Positions 1 to 9,044 of a stretch of 54,098 nt of DNA are shown here, piece after piece. A program made the translations under genes and the position numbers. The notes under the pieces are model-generated. The model had not been told where the DNA came from. It searched no databases and worked only from the letters and a program-made list of their open reading frames with translations. Location: the NCBI GenBank assembly GCA_011390955.1, contig JAABRM010000049.1, positions 1 to 54,098 of the forward strand, read 5' to 3'. Within the stretch, counting starts at the first letter, position 1. Each line of letters starts with the position of its first letter. The stretch is from Oscillatoriales cyanobacterium (GTDB lineage: Bacteria > Cyanobacteriota > Cyanobacteriia > Cyanobacteriales > Laspinemataceae).

Positions 1-189
1 AACCTGAGTGGGGCTAATTTGAGTGGGGCTGACCTGAGTGAGGCTGACCTTGAAAAAGCCACAGTTTTCAAAGCTCGTTTTGGATCGAACCAAGGTATTG
101 ATGAAGTTCTAAAAAAGGCTCTTATCGAAAAAGGTGCAATTTTTGAAGATTCTCCAGGAGATCGCTCCCTCGTCCCAACCCGCGTCTAA
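1..189 (+). CDS. C-terminal end of a pentapeptide-repeat protein (5' truncated by window edge)
   Basis: Frame 1 is open from the first base to a TAA at 187-189 (62 codons). The first 20 codons follow the A(D/N)LSxA-type pentapeptide pattern (NLSGA, NLSGA, DLSEA, DLEKA). A non-repeat tail of about 40 residues follows, with a helical stretch reading GIDEVLKKALIEKGAIF. Pentapeptide repeats fold as a right-handed beta-helix and are very common in cyanobacteria, usually without an assigned function. The start codon and most of the gene lie outside the window, so function cannot be inferred. The frame is clear and family membership is well supported by the repeats that remain. Confidence 0.8.
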   Translation, partial: NLSGANLSGADLSEADLEKATVFKARFGSNQGIDEVLKKALIEKGAIFEDSPGDRSLVPTRV

Positions 190-494
190 TCCAGCACCTT
201 CCCACGGTTAGAGCAAATCCTCCCGGATAACTATCAGACCCAACACTTATCGGAGCAAGCGGATATCTGTTCTAGGGTTCTGTTTCTAATCCATGTTTCT
301 TGCAGGGGACAATTGAACAAAAACAGTAAAAGCGATCGCTTACAGAAAATGGGCGATTCCCTACGGGATAGCTTCGCTTACCGCTTTTTAATTACTGATG
401 AATAAATTTCTCTCTGGCAGGGGACAAGTTATAAAATGACAAAAGATGATTTTTGCAAATACTGGACAACCGAAGCAATTTTTGTGAGGCAACC
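190..494. other. Intergenic stretch with small palindromic repeats
   Basis: No convincing gene. It holds a HIP1 octamer near 331 and a 32-bp element at 353-384 (GCGATTCCC ... TTACCGC) containing the hairpin TCCC-TAC-GGGA, which looks like a dispersed cyanobacterial palindromic element. The motif GCAGGGGACAA occurs twice, near 303 and 418. Confidence 0.5.
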
Positions 495-915
495 ATGAAC
501 GTAGAGTTGCTTTCTATTGAACCCACTGACCAACTTAGAACTTATCAGACTTCGGTATAAATTGCCGATCGCCCATACTTTACAATGACCGTTGAAATTG
601 CCCCGATTGTCGGTCAAAAGATTCAAGTGATTAATGGCGATGCGTCTTTCTTAGCAATAGGTTTAATCCACAAATAGCTGGCCAAATTTCCCGATTAGTC
701 TTAGATGCTTATAACGGTGAAACGGTTAATTTACCGGCAATAATTAGCGAATTTAAAAGCGAATTTAAAAACGAATTTAACAATGAGGCGATCGCAAAAG
801 ATAACCAAAGAATAACAATTAGTCAAGAAATCAAGACATTGTTAAGATTTAATACAATTTTATTGATAATTTTCGCAAAAAGCTTGACGAAGTTATGCGG
901 GTTGTGCTAAATTAA
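495..915 (+). pseudogene. Decayed protein gene with one in-frame stop and two frameshifts
   Basis: An ATG at 495 sits behind a good ribosome-binding site (GTGAGGCAACC). The frame reads MNVELLSIEPTDQL... and hits TAA at 558-560. The same frame then continues plausibly through MTVEIAPIVGQKIQVINGD (from 585) until TAG at 675-677. Coding-like sequence resumes in another frame from about 656 (FNPQIAGQISRLVLDAYNG...). It appears to shift once more to IDNFRKKLDEVMRVVLN with TAA at 913-915. Together these would give a protein of about 135-140 residues. I do not recognise the family. The alternative is a chance run of short frames. The codon-like composition and the good ribosome-binding site favour a broken gene. 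Confidence 0.45.
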
Positions 916-1273
916 AAATATCAAGTGTCAGGGGATTACTGTGCCTATCCGCCAAAAAAAACGGCCATAACCCCGATTATACGGTAATTTTAGCTCTTTT
1001 TTGCCCTAATTCTCAGCCTATTGTTCGACAAATTTTAGGCTAAGGCTGGATTGGCTTTTTTTGCCCCCCTTGACAAATTGGCTGATTTATGCTTTGGGGG
1101 ATTTGAACCACTGCTGACCTTTGCTGACCTTGCGATCCGATCGCAGCTATCCTCTGGATAGCAGACCAGTCGCACAGTTGGAACAATTGCCTGAGATTTT
1201 TCGACTGAAAGAATCGCACGTGAGCCATTATTATAGCTAAAACTCACTATCACCAAACAAGAGAAAATCACCC
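916..1273. other. Intergenic region upstream of the TPR gene
   Basis: No supported gene. A 32-codon open stretch ending with TAA at 1041-1043 (reads NGHNPDYTVILALFCPNS) lacks a credible start and may be another gene remnant. An AT-rich TATTAT box near 1230 could be the -10 element for the TPR gene at 1274. A T-loop-like string (revcomp GGTTCAAATCCCC) near 1100 is not surrounded by a tRNA fold. Confidence 0.4.
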
Positions 1274-2509
1274 GTGCATAAGCAAAAGATTTTTGGAGTC
1301 AGTCTCCTATTTTTAGGAATTTCGATCGCTCCTTTGCCCACCTTAGCCCAAGTACCGGAATTCCCACCGGAAACTATCCCCCAAATCATCAGCCAGAATA
1401 ACGCTCAGAATAATAGTCAAAGCCAGAAAAAACAACTCAGCGAGTTGCTCAAAAAAGGGCGGGAGTTAGTGGATACGGGAGATTATGCGGGGGCATTAGC
1501 CATTTACCAACAAGCCGCCACCTTGGATGGGGAAAATGCCCGAATTTTTGCTGGCATTGGTTATTTGGAAGCTACCCAGCAAAATTTTCCTGCCGCCGTT
1601 GAAGCTTATCGAAAAGCCGTGGGTTTAGACCCAAATAATGCTGATTTTCAATATGCTTTGGCATTTAGCTTGGCCAATTTAGAAGATTATGAAGCCGCTG
1701 AAGCCGCTTATCGACTTACGGCGCAACTAGATCCAGATAATTTAAATGCTTATTTGGGAATTGCGGTCGTCCGGCTGAAAAGAGGGGATTATGAAGCCGC
1801 TTTAGCTATGTATGAATATATCACCCAGTCTCGCCCGGAATATTGGCAAGCATATGAATATATTGGCGCTGCCTTGATGGAGCAAGAAGAGTTCGATCGC
1901 GCAATTGTGGCTTTTAATGAAGCCTTGGAAATCGCCCCAAATGAAAGTCGTCTCTATGTGAGTTTAGGGAATGCTTTTTTAAAAAAACGTGATATTTCTC
2001 AGGCGATCGCGCAGTTTGAAAATGCGGCTCAACTCGACCCTAATAATGCTTTAATTCACTTACAAATTGGCAAACTTTTACAAGCACAAAACGATCTTAA
2101 CGGGGCAATTTCTGCTTATCAATTAGCCGCTAGACTCGATAGTCGCAACCCAGATATTCATTTTCAAATTGGCCAAATGTTGCAATTTCAAGGGGATCTG
2201 GATGGGGCGATCGATAGCTATCAGCGGGCTGTATCTCTCAACCCGGATTTACTGGAAGCTCAACTGGAACTGGGCAAAATTCACCTGAAACGAGACGAAT
2301 ATATTCCAGCAATTGTCGCCTATCGTCAGGTGATTAAGTTGTCTCCAGATAATGCCGAAGCTCATTATGGACTGGGACTGGCTTTGCAAGCACGAGGACG
2401 CGCTGAAGAAGCGATCGCGGCTTTGCAAGAGGCCAAAAAACTCTATCAACAGCAAGACGACGCTGAAGGGGTAGAAAAAGTCCAGGAAGCACTGAATAAT
2501 CGTCCTTGA
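1274..2509 (+). CDS. Exported tetratricopeptide-repeat (TPR) protein
   Basis: 411 residues with a GTG start. The N-terminus is a typical Sec signal peptide: basic MHKQK, hydrophobic core, and a predicted cut after TLA at about residue 25. A Q/N-rich linker to about residue 55 is followed by roughly ten consecutive 34-residue TPR units (about 60-400) with the usual W/L-G-A-Y-A-P pattern, for example YAGALAIYQQAATLDG and YEAALAMYEYITQSRPE. TPR arrays form superhelical protein-binding scaffolds. An exported one would act in the periplasm or thylakoid lumen, but the partner is unknown. The repeats are regular and undamaged. It is the last plus-strand gene before a convergent, repeat-filled gap. 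Family is certain, cellular role is not. Confidence 0.88.
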   Translation: MHKQKIFGVSLLFLGISIAPLPTLAQVPEFPPETIPQIISQNNAQNNSQSQKKQLSELLKKGRELVDTGDYAGALAIYQQAATLDGENARIFAGIGYLEATQQNFPAAVEAYRKAVGLDPNNADFQYALAFSLANLEDYEAAEAAYRLTAQLDPDNLNAYLGIAVVRLKRGDYEAALAMYEYITQSRPEYWQAYEYIGAALMEQEEFDRAIVAFNEALEIAPNESRLYVSLGNAFLKKRDISQAIAQFENAAQLDPNNALIHLQIGKLLQAQNDLNGAISAYQLAARLDSRNPDIHFQIGQMLQFQGDLDGAIDSYQRAVSLNPDLLEAQLELGKIHLKRDEYIPAIVAYRQVIKLSPDNAEAHYGLGLALQARGRAEEAIAALQEAKKLYQQQDDAEGVEKVQEALNNRP

Positions 2510-3006
2510 CCCGCGTCTGCACGAGGCTGACGGTTGTTAGTTGTTTGTTGTTAGTTGTTAGTTGTTTGTTGTTTGTTGTTAGTTAAGTTTACGAGCAGAA
2601 ATAAATGCACCGCAGACCAAATTAGAAGAAAAACTGTCATTCCCGCGAATGCGGGAATCCACAGCCTATCGGCGGGGAACGAAAAGTGCAATTAATTATG
2701 TTCACCTACTTGTTTGTTCTTACTGTTCGCCAACAACAACCAACCACCAACCAACAGGGAACAGGGAACAGGGAACAGGAAAGGAGAGAGTGAAGAGTGA
2801 AGAGTGAATAGTGAATAGTGGTATTTCATTGAAATGCATCACTTTTCACTTGTACGGGCGAATGGCCATTCGCCCCTACGAATTTCCCCAACCAACAACC
2901 AACAACCATCAACAACCAACAACCATCAACCAACAATCATCAACAACCAACAACCAAAGAATCCCTACCCAACAACCAACACCCCTACAGACTAATGACT
3001 AATCAA
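2510..3006. repeat. Convergent gap filled with heptamer arrays, a palindrome and a dispersed element
   Basis: The gap separates the 3' ends of the TPR gene (+) and the DUF928 gene (-). A GTT-type heptamer array (TTGTTAG/TTGTTTG) lies at 2533-2584. A complementary CAAC-type array lies at 2731-2754 and about 2887-2990. Between them are GGGAACA heptamers (about 2755-2779), AGTGAAG heptamers (about 2788-2821) and a perfect 20-bp palindrome at 2856-2875 (GGGCGAATGG/CCATTCGCCC). The dispersed element at 2583-2711 is listed separately. Any short frames here are translations of repeats. Confidence 0.85.
2583..2711 (-). mobile_element. Dispersed element with terminal inverted repeats, copy 1 (reverse orientation)
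   Basis: One end reads TTAAGTTTACGAGCAGAAAT and the other, inverted, AAGTAGGTGAACATAATTAA. It matches the copies at 9870, 26438, 39117 and 47093 in the opposite orientation, including the central hairpin CATTCCCGCGAATGCGGGAA. It carries no gene, so it resembles a MITE-like or REP-like element. Confidence 0.75.
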
Positions 3007-3756
3007 TTAATTGAACTCAGAAATAACGTTAGGATTTAAGGGTTCTAATGCCAGGTCATCCAGTTGCACCGATCGCAGAAGTTCTTCCCATTCCTGGGTT
3101 AACAGAGAATCACCGGGATTAGATCGCCGTAAGTTGGCTAATTCCGCGATCGTGTCATACCAAAAGCCCGCATTGGCATAAAGATTAACTCGTTCTATGG
3201 CCGATGCTTGCGCTAACTGTTGTTGTAAACTAGCACTAGGTTCCATCCGTCTGATTAACCCTTCAACAAAAGGATTAGCCTGCCAATTACGGCGATCGCA
3301 CATAATCGTAAACGACCAATAATAATCTTTACCAACTTCCAAAGGCGGTAAACTAGCATTTTCTGGCAAACTGAGGCTAACAATGCCAGTTTCTCCACTG
3401 GTTTTCAGGTTACTTTCATAAACAATTTCCCCACTACTATCATCAATCAGATTAAACGAAATCATCGTGGCCGAATTTGGTGGTACATACCAAAAAAACG
3501 TGGGATAATTTTGGCTCGTTAATGCTACATCTACTTTTGGTACTAAAGCCGTAAGTTTTTTTTGACTATCTGCGACACAAGTTTGTGGTGATGCTGCCGT
3601 ACCGCGTACAGCCCCACCAACTCTTCGGCCCGGAGGGGGAGTATTGGGAGCGGAAAACTCCACTGCTTGTACGGAAGGTAATCCCAACCAAAGAGAATTG
3701 AGCAATAGGGCAAAACCGATATTGGTCGCTAAAGTTTTCCGAATTTTCCTAATCAT
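3007..3756 (-). CDS. DUF928 family protein, probably exported
   Basis: 249 residues. The N-terminus has a basic start (MIRKIRK), a hydrophobic stretch and a likely signal cut after VQA near residue 31. The mature part has a Pro/Arg-rich entry (PPPGRRVGG) followed by the beta-rich segment with YPTFFWYVPPNSA and DYYWSFTIMCD, which are hallmarks of the cyanobacterial DUF928 family. The C-terminal third is helical. No enzymatic motif is visible. An AGGAG ribosome-binding site lies upstream of the chosen ATG. The gene lies 475 bp downstream of the CHASE2 cyclase on the same strand. DUF928 and CHASE2 genes are commonly neighbours in cyanobacteria, so a role in a sensory or envelope-stress pathway is a reasonable inference, but it is unproven. 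Confidence 0.82.
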   Translation of the reverse strand: MIRKIRKTLATNIGFALLLNSLWLGLPSVQAVEFSAPNTPPPGRRVGGAVRGTAASPQTCVADSQKKLTALVPKVDVALTSQNYPTFFWYVPPNSATMISFNLIDDSSGEIVYESNLKTSGETGIVSLSLPENASLPPLEVGKDYYWSFTIMCDRRNWQANPFVEGLIRRMEPSASLQQQLAQASAIERVNLYANAGFWYDTIAELANLRRSNPGDSLLTQEWEELLRSVQLDDLALEPLNPNVISEFN

Positions 3757-4231
3757 CTGGTGTTTATCTCCTATATTCTGTGATTTTTTTATTCAATTTT
3801 TAGTTGAGATTCATAAATTTTTGTAAACAACTTTTAATAAAAATTAAACCGAAAAATTAGGCGTTAATCAAGTAATTTTTTGAGTATATTTACTGAATTA
3901 TTCATGTTTAAATTATTTTTAATTCACATTAAATTTATCATAATCGACATGAATTTTATGGGAGATGTAAACGGTTTTCCCCGCTCGTCCGCTTTCTTCC
4001 TGGCAAAGCGATGGTCGATCTACCCCCCTGGGAGTTCTCGCAATCATCAGAGCATAAAATATTACTCTCTGAGTAGAAAATAATCCCCCGAAATCAGGGC
4101 AAAAAATTCCCAGGTATCAATGGGGCTATCAGTGGGGCGCATTAATTATTATAAAACTGATGAGGGAATAATTTTACTCAAGATTAAAGAATTTACCATA
4201 TCTTTAAAAATCAACTGGAAATTCTAAAATT
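3757..4231. other. AT-rich gap between DUF928 and cyclase genes
   Basis: No supported gene. A short plus-strand frame at 3880-4083 has no coding character. The stretch is strongly AT-rich at 3780-3960 and probably holds the promoter of the DUF928 gene. A GC-richer patch at about 3970-4140 has short dyads (CCCCCGAAATCAGGGC) but no recognised riboswitch. Confidence 0.4.
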
Positions 4232-6319
4232 TTATTGAGGTTGGGGGACGGTGTGCGGATTTAAAGCAATTACCCGGTAAACATTTACCGTTTGTTGTTT
4301 GCCTTTGAGGGCTAATGCCCCCCAAGACTCAATTTTAAATTCTGCCTTGTCTGGGAGAGAATCAAGGGTTTCTTGAGCAATCAAAACCCGGCAAATACTG
4401 ACTTGGCGGTCTTTTTCACAGCTTTCTAGTCGCGAGGCAATATTCACGCTGTCGCCAATGATGCCATATTCTAAACGCTGTTTGCCCCCAAGACTTCCGG
4501 CAACAATTGGACCTGTGAAAATACCCACGCGCATTTGCACCACAGGTAAACCCCGTTTTCGCCATTGGGGATTGAGTTCTTTGAGGCGATCGCCCATTGC
4601 CAAACCACAAGCGACGGCATTGCGGGCATCTTCAGCCACTTGTTCCGGGCGATCGCTCACCATTGGCACCCCAAAGGCCGCCATAATTCCATCCCCGGTA
4701 AACTTATTAATAATGCCATTATGGGCTTGTACCGTCTCAGTCATGGCGCTGAGATATTCATTTAACCAGTCAAACAGGGCTTCTGGGGTCATTTGTTCCG
4801 AGATGGTGCTAAAGTTTTTCAGATCCGTAAACAACATCGTCGCCACCACCTTTTGACCGGAAAGTTTGCCGTCTTTGAGCAGAGTATCTCGACTATTCCA
4901 GAGGGCGTCTGCCACTGCGGGGGAAGTGCTTTGCCCCAGGAGTTTCATCACAATTTGTTTTTGTTGTCCCGACTGATAACCCCGATAAGCGATCGTGGCG
5001 CCACTAGCCATCAAACAGCCGATTAGTGGGGCAAAGACTGGCACCCATGCGGCATTGAGAAACAAAATCCAACTGCTGCCGAGGACAGTGCCCAGGAATG
5101 CGGTGCCACTGATGGCTAACGCTAGGGGATGCCGAAAGATCCAGGCCCCGGTAGCGCCGATCGCCGTCCAAGAGACAATCCAAATCACTTCTGCCCATTC
5201 GGGCCAAAACCAAAATAAGGGGCGATCGTCTAAAACCGCACTGAGAATTTGACTCAGCATTTGGGTATGAATCATCACCCCCGGCATGGTGGGATTTTGG
5301 TCGGCAGCGGGACTATAAGGAGTTAAAAAAGAATCTTTTAGAGACGAGGCAGTGGTGCCAATCATCACGATTTTGTCTTTGATTAATTCCGGATCCACGG
5401 AATCATTTAAGACTTCGTGTAAGGTGACGGTGGGGGCAAGCTGATTGGCCGAGCGGTAATTGAGGATAATTTGATAACCGCCATTATCGGCATTGGTATA
5501 GCCACCGGAATTTTTTTCCAGGCGATCGAAAACGGCTTTACCCCAGATCAGTTGATAGGGTTTTTTTCCCGGTTCTGGGGAAATTCCCAAGGTTTCTAGA
5601 TAACTCAAGGCCAACTTAAGGGAAAAAGAGGTCTGGTTGCCTTCGTCGGTGGAAAATGACATCAAGTTACGGCGGATGGTGTTATCGGCATCCAAGACCA
5701 AATCATTAAAACCAATCCGTTCCGCTGGTAGAGTTGGTGGTGGATTGACTCCCTCCGCATCATTGCGAATGCCAATCACATTCGGTGCCTCTAGTTGGGC
5801 GGTGAATTTCTCATATCCCGTTCCTTGGGGCAAATCCCGATAGATATCCAACCCAATTAATTTTGGCTGATGGGATTGCAATTTGGCAAAGAGTTGCGCC
5901 ATAATCTCATCGGAAACCGGCCATTTTTGCAGTTGTTGGATATCTTGTTCCGTAATTCCCACGACGACGATCCGAGGATCCAGTGGTTCCTCTGGACGCA
6001 AGCGGATCATTTGATCGAAGATAGCCAGTTCCAACCGTTCTAGACCATGAAAATGCCGCACCCCCAGCACGGCGCCACTGGTGACTAAGGTGGCGATCGC
6101 CACGACTGCGAGTCCAGTTAAGTCCGGCCATTTTTTGGCCAAAACCTGCCGCAAAAACTTGGAGAAGAAAATAGTCGCCATGCTAGGGAAACGTAATTTT
6201 TTTTCTTGATCGATCGTACCCAAGGGTTTGGAATCAACGGTCTTGCCAGATTCAAGGCTGTTGTCATTTAAGTTCGACTCCTCAAATCTGGTGTCGATCG
6301 GGTCTTTTTGACGCACCAT
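4232..6319 (-). CDS. CHASE2-domain class III nucleotide cyclase
   Basis: 695 residues. One transmembrane helix (about 66-88) precedes an extracytoplasmic CHASE2 sensor (about 90-370). Three hydrophobic helices (about 375-455) then lead to a C-terminal class III cyclase domain (about 490-690). Metal-binding Asp are at 499 (LFTDLKNF) and 543 (FTGDG). The base-recognising Lys is 539 (INKF), and the transition-state pair is Asn626/Arg630 (VNIASRLE). The second purine-selecting position, normally Asp or Thr before IxG, appears to be Gly619 (LEYGIIGDS), so cAMP versus cGMP specificity is uncertain. The protein would sense a periplasmic signal and make a cyclic nucleotide in the cytoplasm. The DUF928 gene downstream is a likely functional neighbour. 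Confidence 0.92.
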   Translation of the reverse strand: MVRQKDPIDTRFEESNLNDNSLESGKTVDSKPLGTIDQEKKLRFPSMATIFFSKFLRQVLAKKWPDLTGLAVVAIATLVTSGAVLGVRHFHGLERLELAIFDQMIRLRPEEPLDPRIVVVGITEQDIQQLQKWPVSDEIMAQLFAKLQSHQPKLIGLDIYRDLPQGTGYEKFTAQLEAPNVIGIRNDAEGVNPPPTLPAERIGFNDLVLDADNTIRRNLMSFSTDEGNQTSFSLKLALSYLETLGISPEPGKKPYQLIWGKAVFDRLEKNSGGYTNADNGGYQIILNYRSANQLAPTVTLHEVLNDSVDPELIKDKIVMIGTTASSLKDSFLTPYSPAADQNPTMPGVMIHTQMLSQILSAVLDDRPLFWFWPEWAEVIWIVSWTAIGATGAWIFRHPLALAISGTAFLGTVLGSSWILFLNAAWVPVFAPLIGCLMASGATIAYRGYQSGQQKQIVMKLLGQSTSPAVADALWNSRDTLLKDGKLSGQKVVATMLFTDLKNFSTISEQMTPEALFDWLNEYLSAMTETVQAHNGIINKFTGDGIMAAFGVPMVSDRPEQVAEDARNAVACGLAMGDRLKELNPQWRKRGLPVVQMRVGIFTGPIVAGSLGGKQRLEYGIIGDSVNIASRLESCEKDRQVSICRVLIAQETLDSLPDKAEFKIESWGALALKGKQQTVNVYRVIALNPHTVPQPQ

Positions 6320-6754
6320 ATTTACCTTCGATTTTCTAGTATGACATTTTTTGACTAGGGCTGAGGGCTATAACCCTTGATTGGGGGATTTCCCTGGATC
6401 CAAAAAGCCGCATCCGAAATCCCACCAAAGTAGCGATCGCGCTAAAGCCAATTTTGTGCCAATGCTTGATGTGTTAATACTTGATGCCAAAGATATTTCG
6501 GCAATTTCTTTATCCAAGTGAAAATATCCAGTATCCGGATCGACCATCCGGGGCGATCGCGAACCTATCCGCATGAGAAAAGAGGCTCGTAGGAGAGGGG
6601 GAAGAGAGGAGATAGAATAGAGAATAGAGAATAGAGAATAGACTATGCAAATCTTTCCTCTGTGTTATTCTGTGCCAGAAGTGGTTCAAATCTGATTATT
6701 CACCTCTTTCATTACTCACCTCTTTCATTGACATCTCTGCAATATCTTCAGGTA
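6320..6754. other. Divergent gap between cyclase and uvrC with AGAATAG heptamers
   Basis: Promoter-containing gap for two divergent genes. No gene is supported; a 68-codon minus-strand frame at 6368-6574 has no ribosome-binding site or recognisable content. GAATAGA-type heptamers run at about 6614-6643. Two short direct copies of CACCTCTTTCATT lie at about 6701-6728, upstream of uvrC. Confidence 0.5.
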
Positions 6755-8722
6755 ATGATGACTGCCAAACCCAATATTCCATTAATCAAAAATCCAGACC
6801 GGAAAAGTCGCATCCTCCAAGAGATCCCTAATGAACCAGGGGTTTATTTAATGCGAGATGCGGGGGAGAATATTCTCTATATTGGTAAATCTAAAAAGCT
6901 GCGATCGCGGGTTCAGTCTTATTTCCGGGATGGACAAGATCGCAGCCACCGCATTGCGGTAATGGTGACGCAAGTTTATGAAATTGAATTCATTGTCACC
7001 GATAGTGAAGCCGAAGCGTTGGCCCTAGAAGCAAACTTAATCAAACAACACCAACCTTATTTTAATGTTCTGCTCAAAGACGATAAAAAATATCCGTTTC
7101 TTTGTATTACTTGGTCAGAAGCATATCCCAGAGTTTTTATTACCCGCAAACGACAGAAAGGAAATCCTCAAGACCGCTACTATGGCCCCTATGTAGATGG
7201 GCATCAACTGCGAAATACTTTGAACTTGGTGAAACGAATTTTCCCCTTGCGGCAGCGTCCCCAACCTTTATTTAAAGACCGCCCTTGTTTGAATTATGAT
7301 ATTGGGCGTTGTCCCGGGGTTTGTCAAGGGTTAATTACCCCGGAAGATTATCATCAAACGGTGCAAAAAGTGGCGATGGTGTTTCAAGGTCGCACTGCCG
7401 AACTGATCGAAAATTTAACCACCCTGATGGAACAAGCGGCTGAGTCGATGAATTTTGAACAAGCGGCGATAATTCGCGATCGAATTATTAGTTTAAAAGG
7501 GTTAGAAGTTCAGCAAAAAGTGGCTTTGCCCGATGATACAATTTCGCGAGATGCTGTGGCTTTGGCTACCAATGGTCAATATACTTGCATCCAGTTATTT
7601 CAAATTCGGGCTGGTCAGTTAGTCGGTCGCTTAGGCTTTGTGGTGAGATTCTCTGGGGTAGATATCCCCCAAAATAATGGCGTTAAACCAGCCGGTAAAA
7701 GTGATAATATTAGTGATAAGATTAGCGATCAAATTAGTGATAAGATTGCCGAGTTTGGTGAAATTTTACAGCAGATTTTAGAAGAGCATTATCAAGGAGT
7801 GGATGCAGTAGAAATTCCCAGAGAAATATTGGTACAATATGAGTTAAAAGATGAGGATTTTTTGGCAAGCTGGTTAAGCGATCGCTTAGGGAGGAAAGTG
7901 TCAATTTTAACCCCCCAAAGACAAAGCAAAGCAGAATTAATTGAAATGGTAGAACGGAATGCTTACCATGAATTGCATCGGCTGCAAAAAGTGAGCGATC
8001 GCCATAAGCAAGAGATGCAAGATTTAGCGGAAATTCTTGACCTTGCCGACCTACCTCACCGCATCGAAGGCTATGATATTTCCCATATTCAAGGGTCAGA
8101 TGCCGTCGCTTCTCGCGTGGTATTTATTGACGGTTTACCGGCAAAACAACATTATCGTCATTATCAGATTAAAAATCCCGAAGTTCATGCCGGTCATTCC
8201 GATGATTTTGCGAGTATGGCTGAAGTGATTCAGCGGCGATTTCGTGACTGGAACTCGGCAAAAAATTCCTCAAACTCTATCCGGGAAGACCTACCAGATT
8301 TAGTGATGATTGATGGAGGAAAAGGTCAGTTATCGGCAGTGGTTAAAGTATTGAGCGATTTGGGATTAATGGCAGATTTACGAGTGGTTAGTTTAGCCAA
8401 AAAACGCGAAGAGATTTTTTTACCCGGAGCATCTTTGCCCCTGAAAACTGACTCAGAACAACCGGGGGTGCAATTATTACGTCGAGTCCGGGATGAAGCC
8501 CACCGATTTGCCGTTAGTTTTCACCGGCAAAAGCGCACAAACCGAATGCGGCGATCGCGTCTGGATGAAATTCCCGGACTGGGACATCATCGGCAAAAAC
8601 AACTCTTGGCTTATTTTCGTTCCGTTGACTATATTAGAATGGCCACTCCGGAACAACTGGCTGAAGTTCCGGGAATTGGCCCAGTTTTAGCCCAGGAAAT
8701 TTATCAATATTTTCATCCTTGA
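6755..8722 (+). CDS. uvrC: Excinuclease ABC subunit C
   Basis: 655 residues from the ATG-ATG at 6755; an upstream in-frame extension to 6662 has no ribosome-binding site and is not family-like. UvrC makes the dual incisions of nucleotide excision repair with UvrAB. Seen in order: the GIY-YIG nuclease (GVYLMRDAG...ILYIGKS, residues 29-46), which makes the 3' cut; a UVR domain ([11 protein letters not shown], near 240); the RNase H-like 5' nuclease ([28 protein letters not shown]); and tandem helix-hairpin-helix motifs at the C-terminus (EIPGLG, EVPGIGP). Length is slightly above usual because of a repetitive insert ([15 protein letters not shown], near 312-328) before the UvrC-specific region. 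It stands alone, as is common in cyanobacteria. Confidence 0.97.
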   Translation: MMTAKPNIPLIKNPDRKSRILQEIPNEPGVYLMRDAGENILYIGKSKKLRSRVQSYFRDGQDRSHRIAVMVTQVYEIEFIVTDSEAEALALEANLIKQHQPYFNVLLKDDKKYPFLCITWSEAYPRVFITRKRQKGNPQDRYYGPYVDGHQLRNTLNLVKRIFPLRQRPQPLFKDRPCLNYDIGRCPGVCQGLITPEDYHQTVQKVAMVFQGRTAELIENLTTLMEQAAESMNFEQAAIIRDRIISLKGLEVQQKVALPDDTISRDAVALATNGQYTCIQLFQIRAGQLVGRLGFVVRFSGVDIPQNNGVKPAGKSDNISDKISDQISDKIAEFGEILQQILEEHYQGVDAVEIPREILVQYELKDEDFLASWLSDRLGRKVSILTPQRQSKAELIEMVERNAYHELHRLQKVSDRHKQEMQDLAEILDLADLPHRIEGYDISHIQGSDAVASRVVFIDGLPAKQHYRHYQIKNPEVHAGHSDDFASMAEVIQRRFRDWNSAKNSSNSIREDLPDLVMIDGGKGQLSAVVKVLSDLGLMADLRVVSLAKKREEIFLPGASLPLKTDSEQPGVQLLRRVRDEAHRFAVSFHRQKRTNRMRRSRLDEIPGLGHHRQKQLLAYFRSVDYIRMATPEQLAEVPGIGPVLAQEIYQYFHP

Positions 8723-9044
8723 CGTTGAATTGAAAGACATTGTTGGTTGTTGGTTGTTGGTTGTTATTTGTTGGTTGTTGGTTGTTGGTTGTTATTTGTT
8801 GGTTGTTGTTTGTTGTTTGTTGGTTGTTGTTTGTTGTTTGTTGTTTGTTGTTTGTTGGTTGTTGGTTGTTGTTTGTTGGTTGTTGTTTGTTGTTTGTTGT
8901 TTGTTGTTTGTCAAGATTCAACGATAAACCACCAACAACCAACCATCAACAATCAACCATCAACCATCAACAATCAACCACCAACCATCAACAACCAACA
9001 ATCAACAATCAACAATCAACAACCAACAACCAACCATCACATTT
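8723..9044. repeat. Mirror-image heptamer array between convergent genes
   Basis: From about 8742 to 8910 the plus strand is a run of TTGTTGG, TTGTTTG and TTGTTAT heptamers. From about 8930 to 9043 it is the complement type (CAACAAC, CAACCAT). The two halves can pair into a long imperfect hairpin centred near 8920. Transcripts from uvrC (+) and from the DUF3318 gene (-) both meet G/U-rich heptamers first after their stop codons. Open frames across this region are repeat translations, not genes. Confidence 0.9.

Noticed and set aside
1080-1200. T-loop-like string suggesting a minus-strand tRNA
   Set aside because: The T-arm stem does not pair (GTGG against CCCC) and no acceptor, D-arm or anticodon arm can be formed around it.
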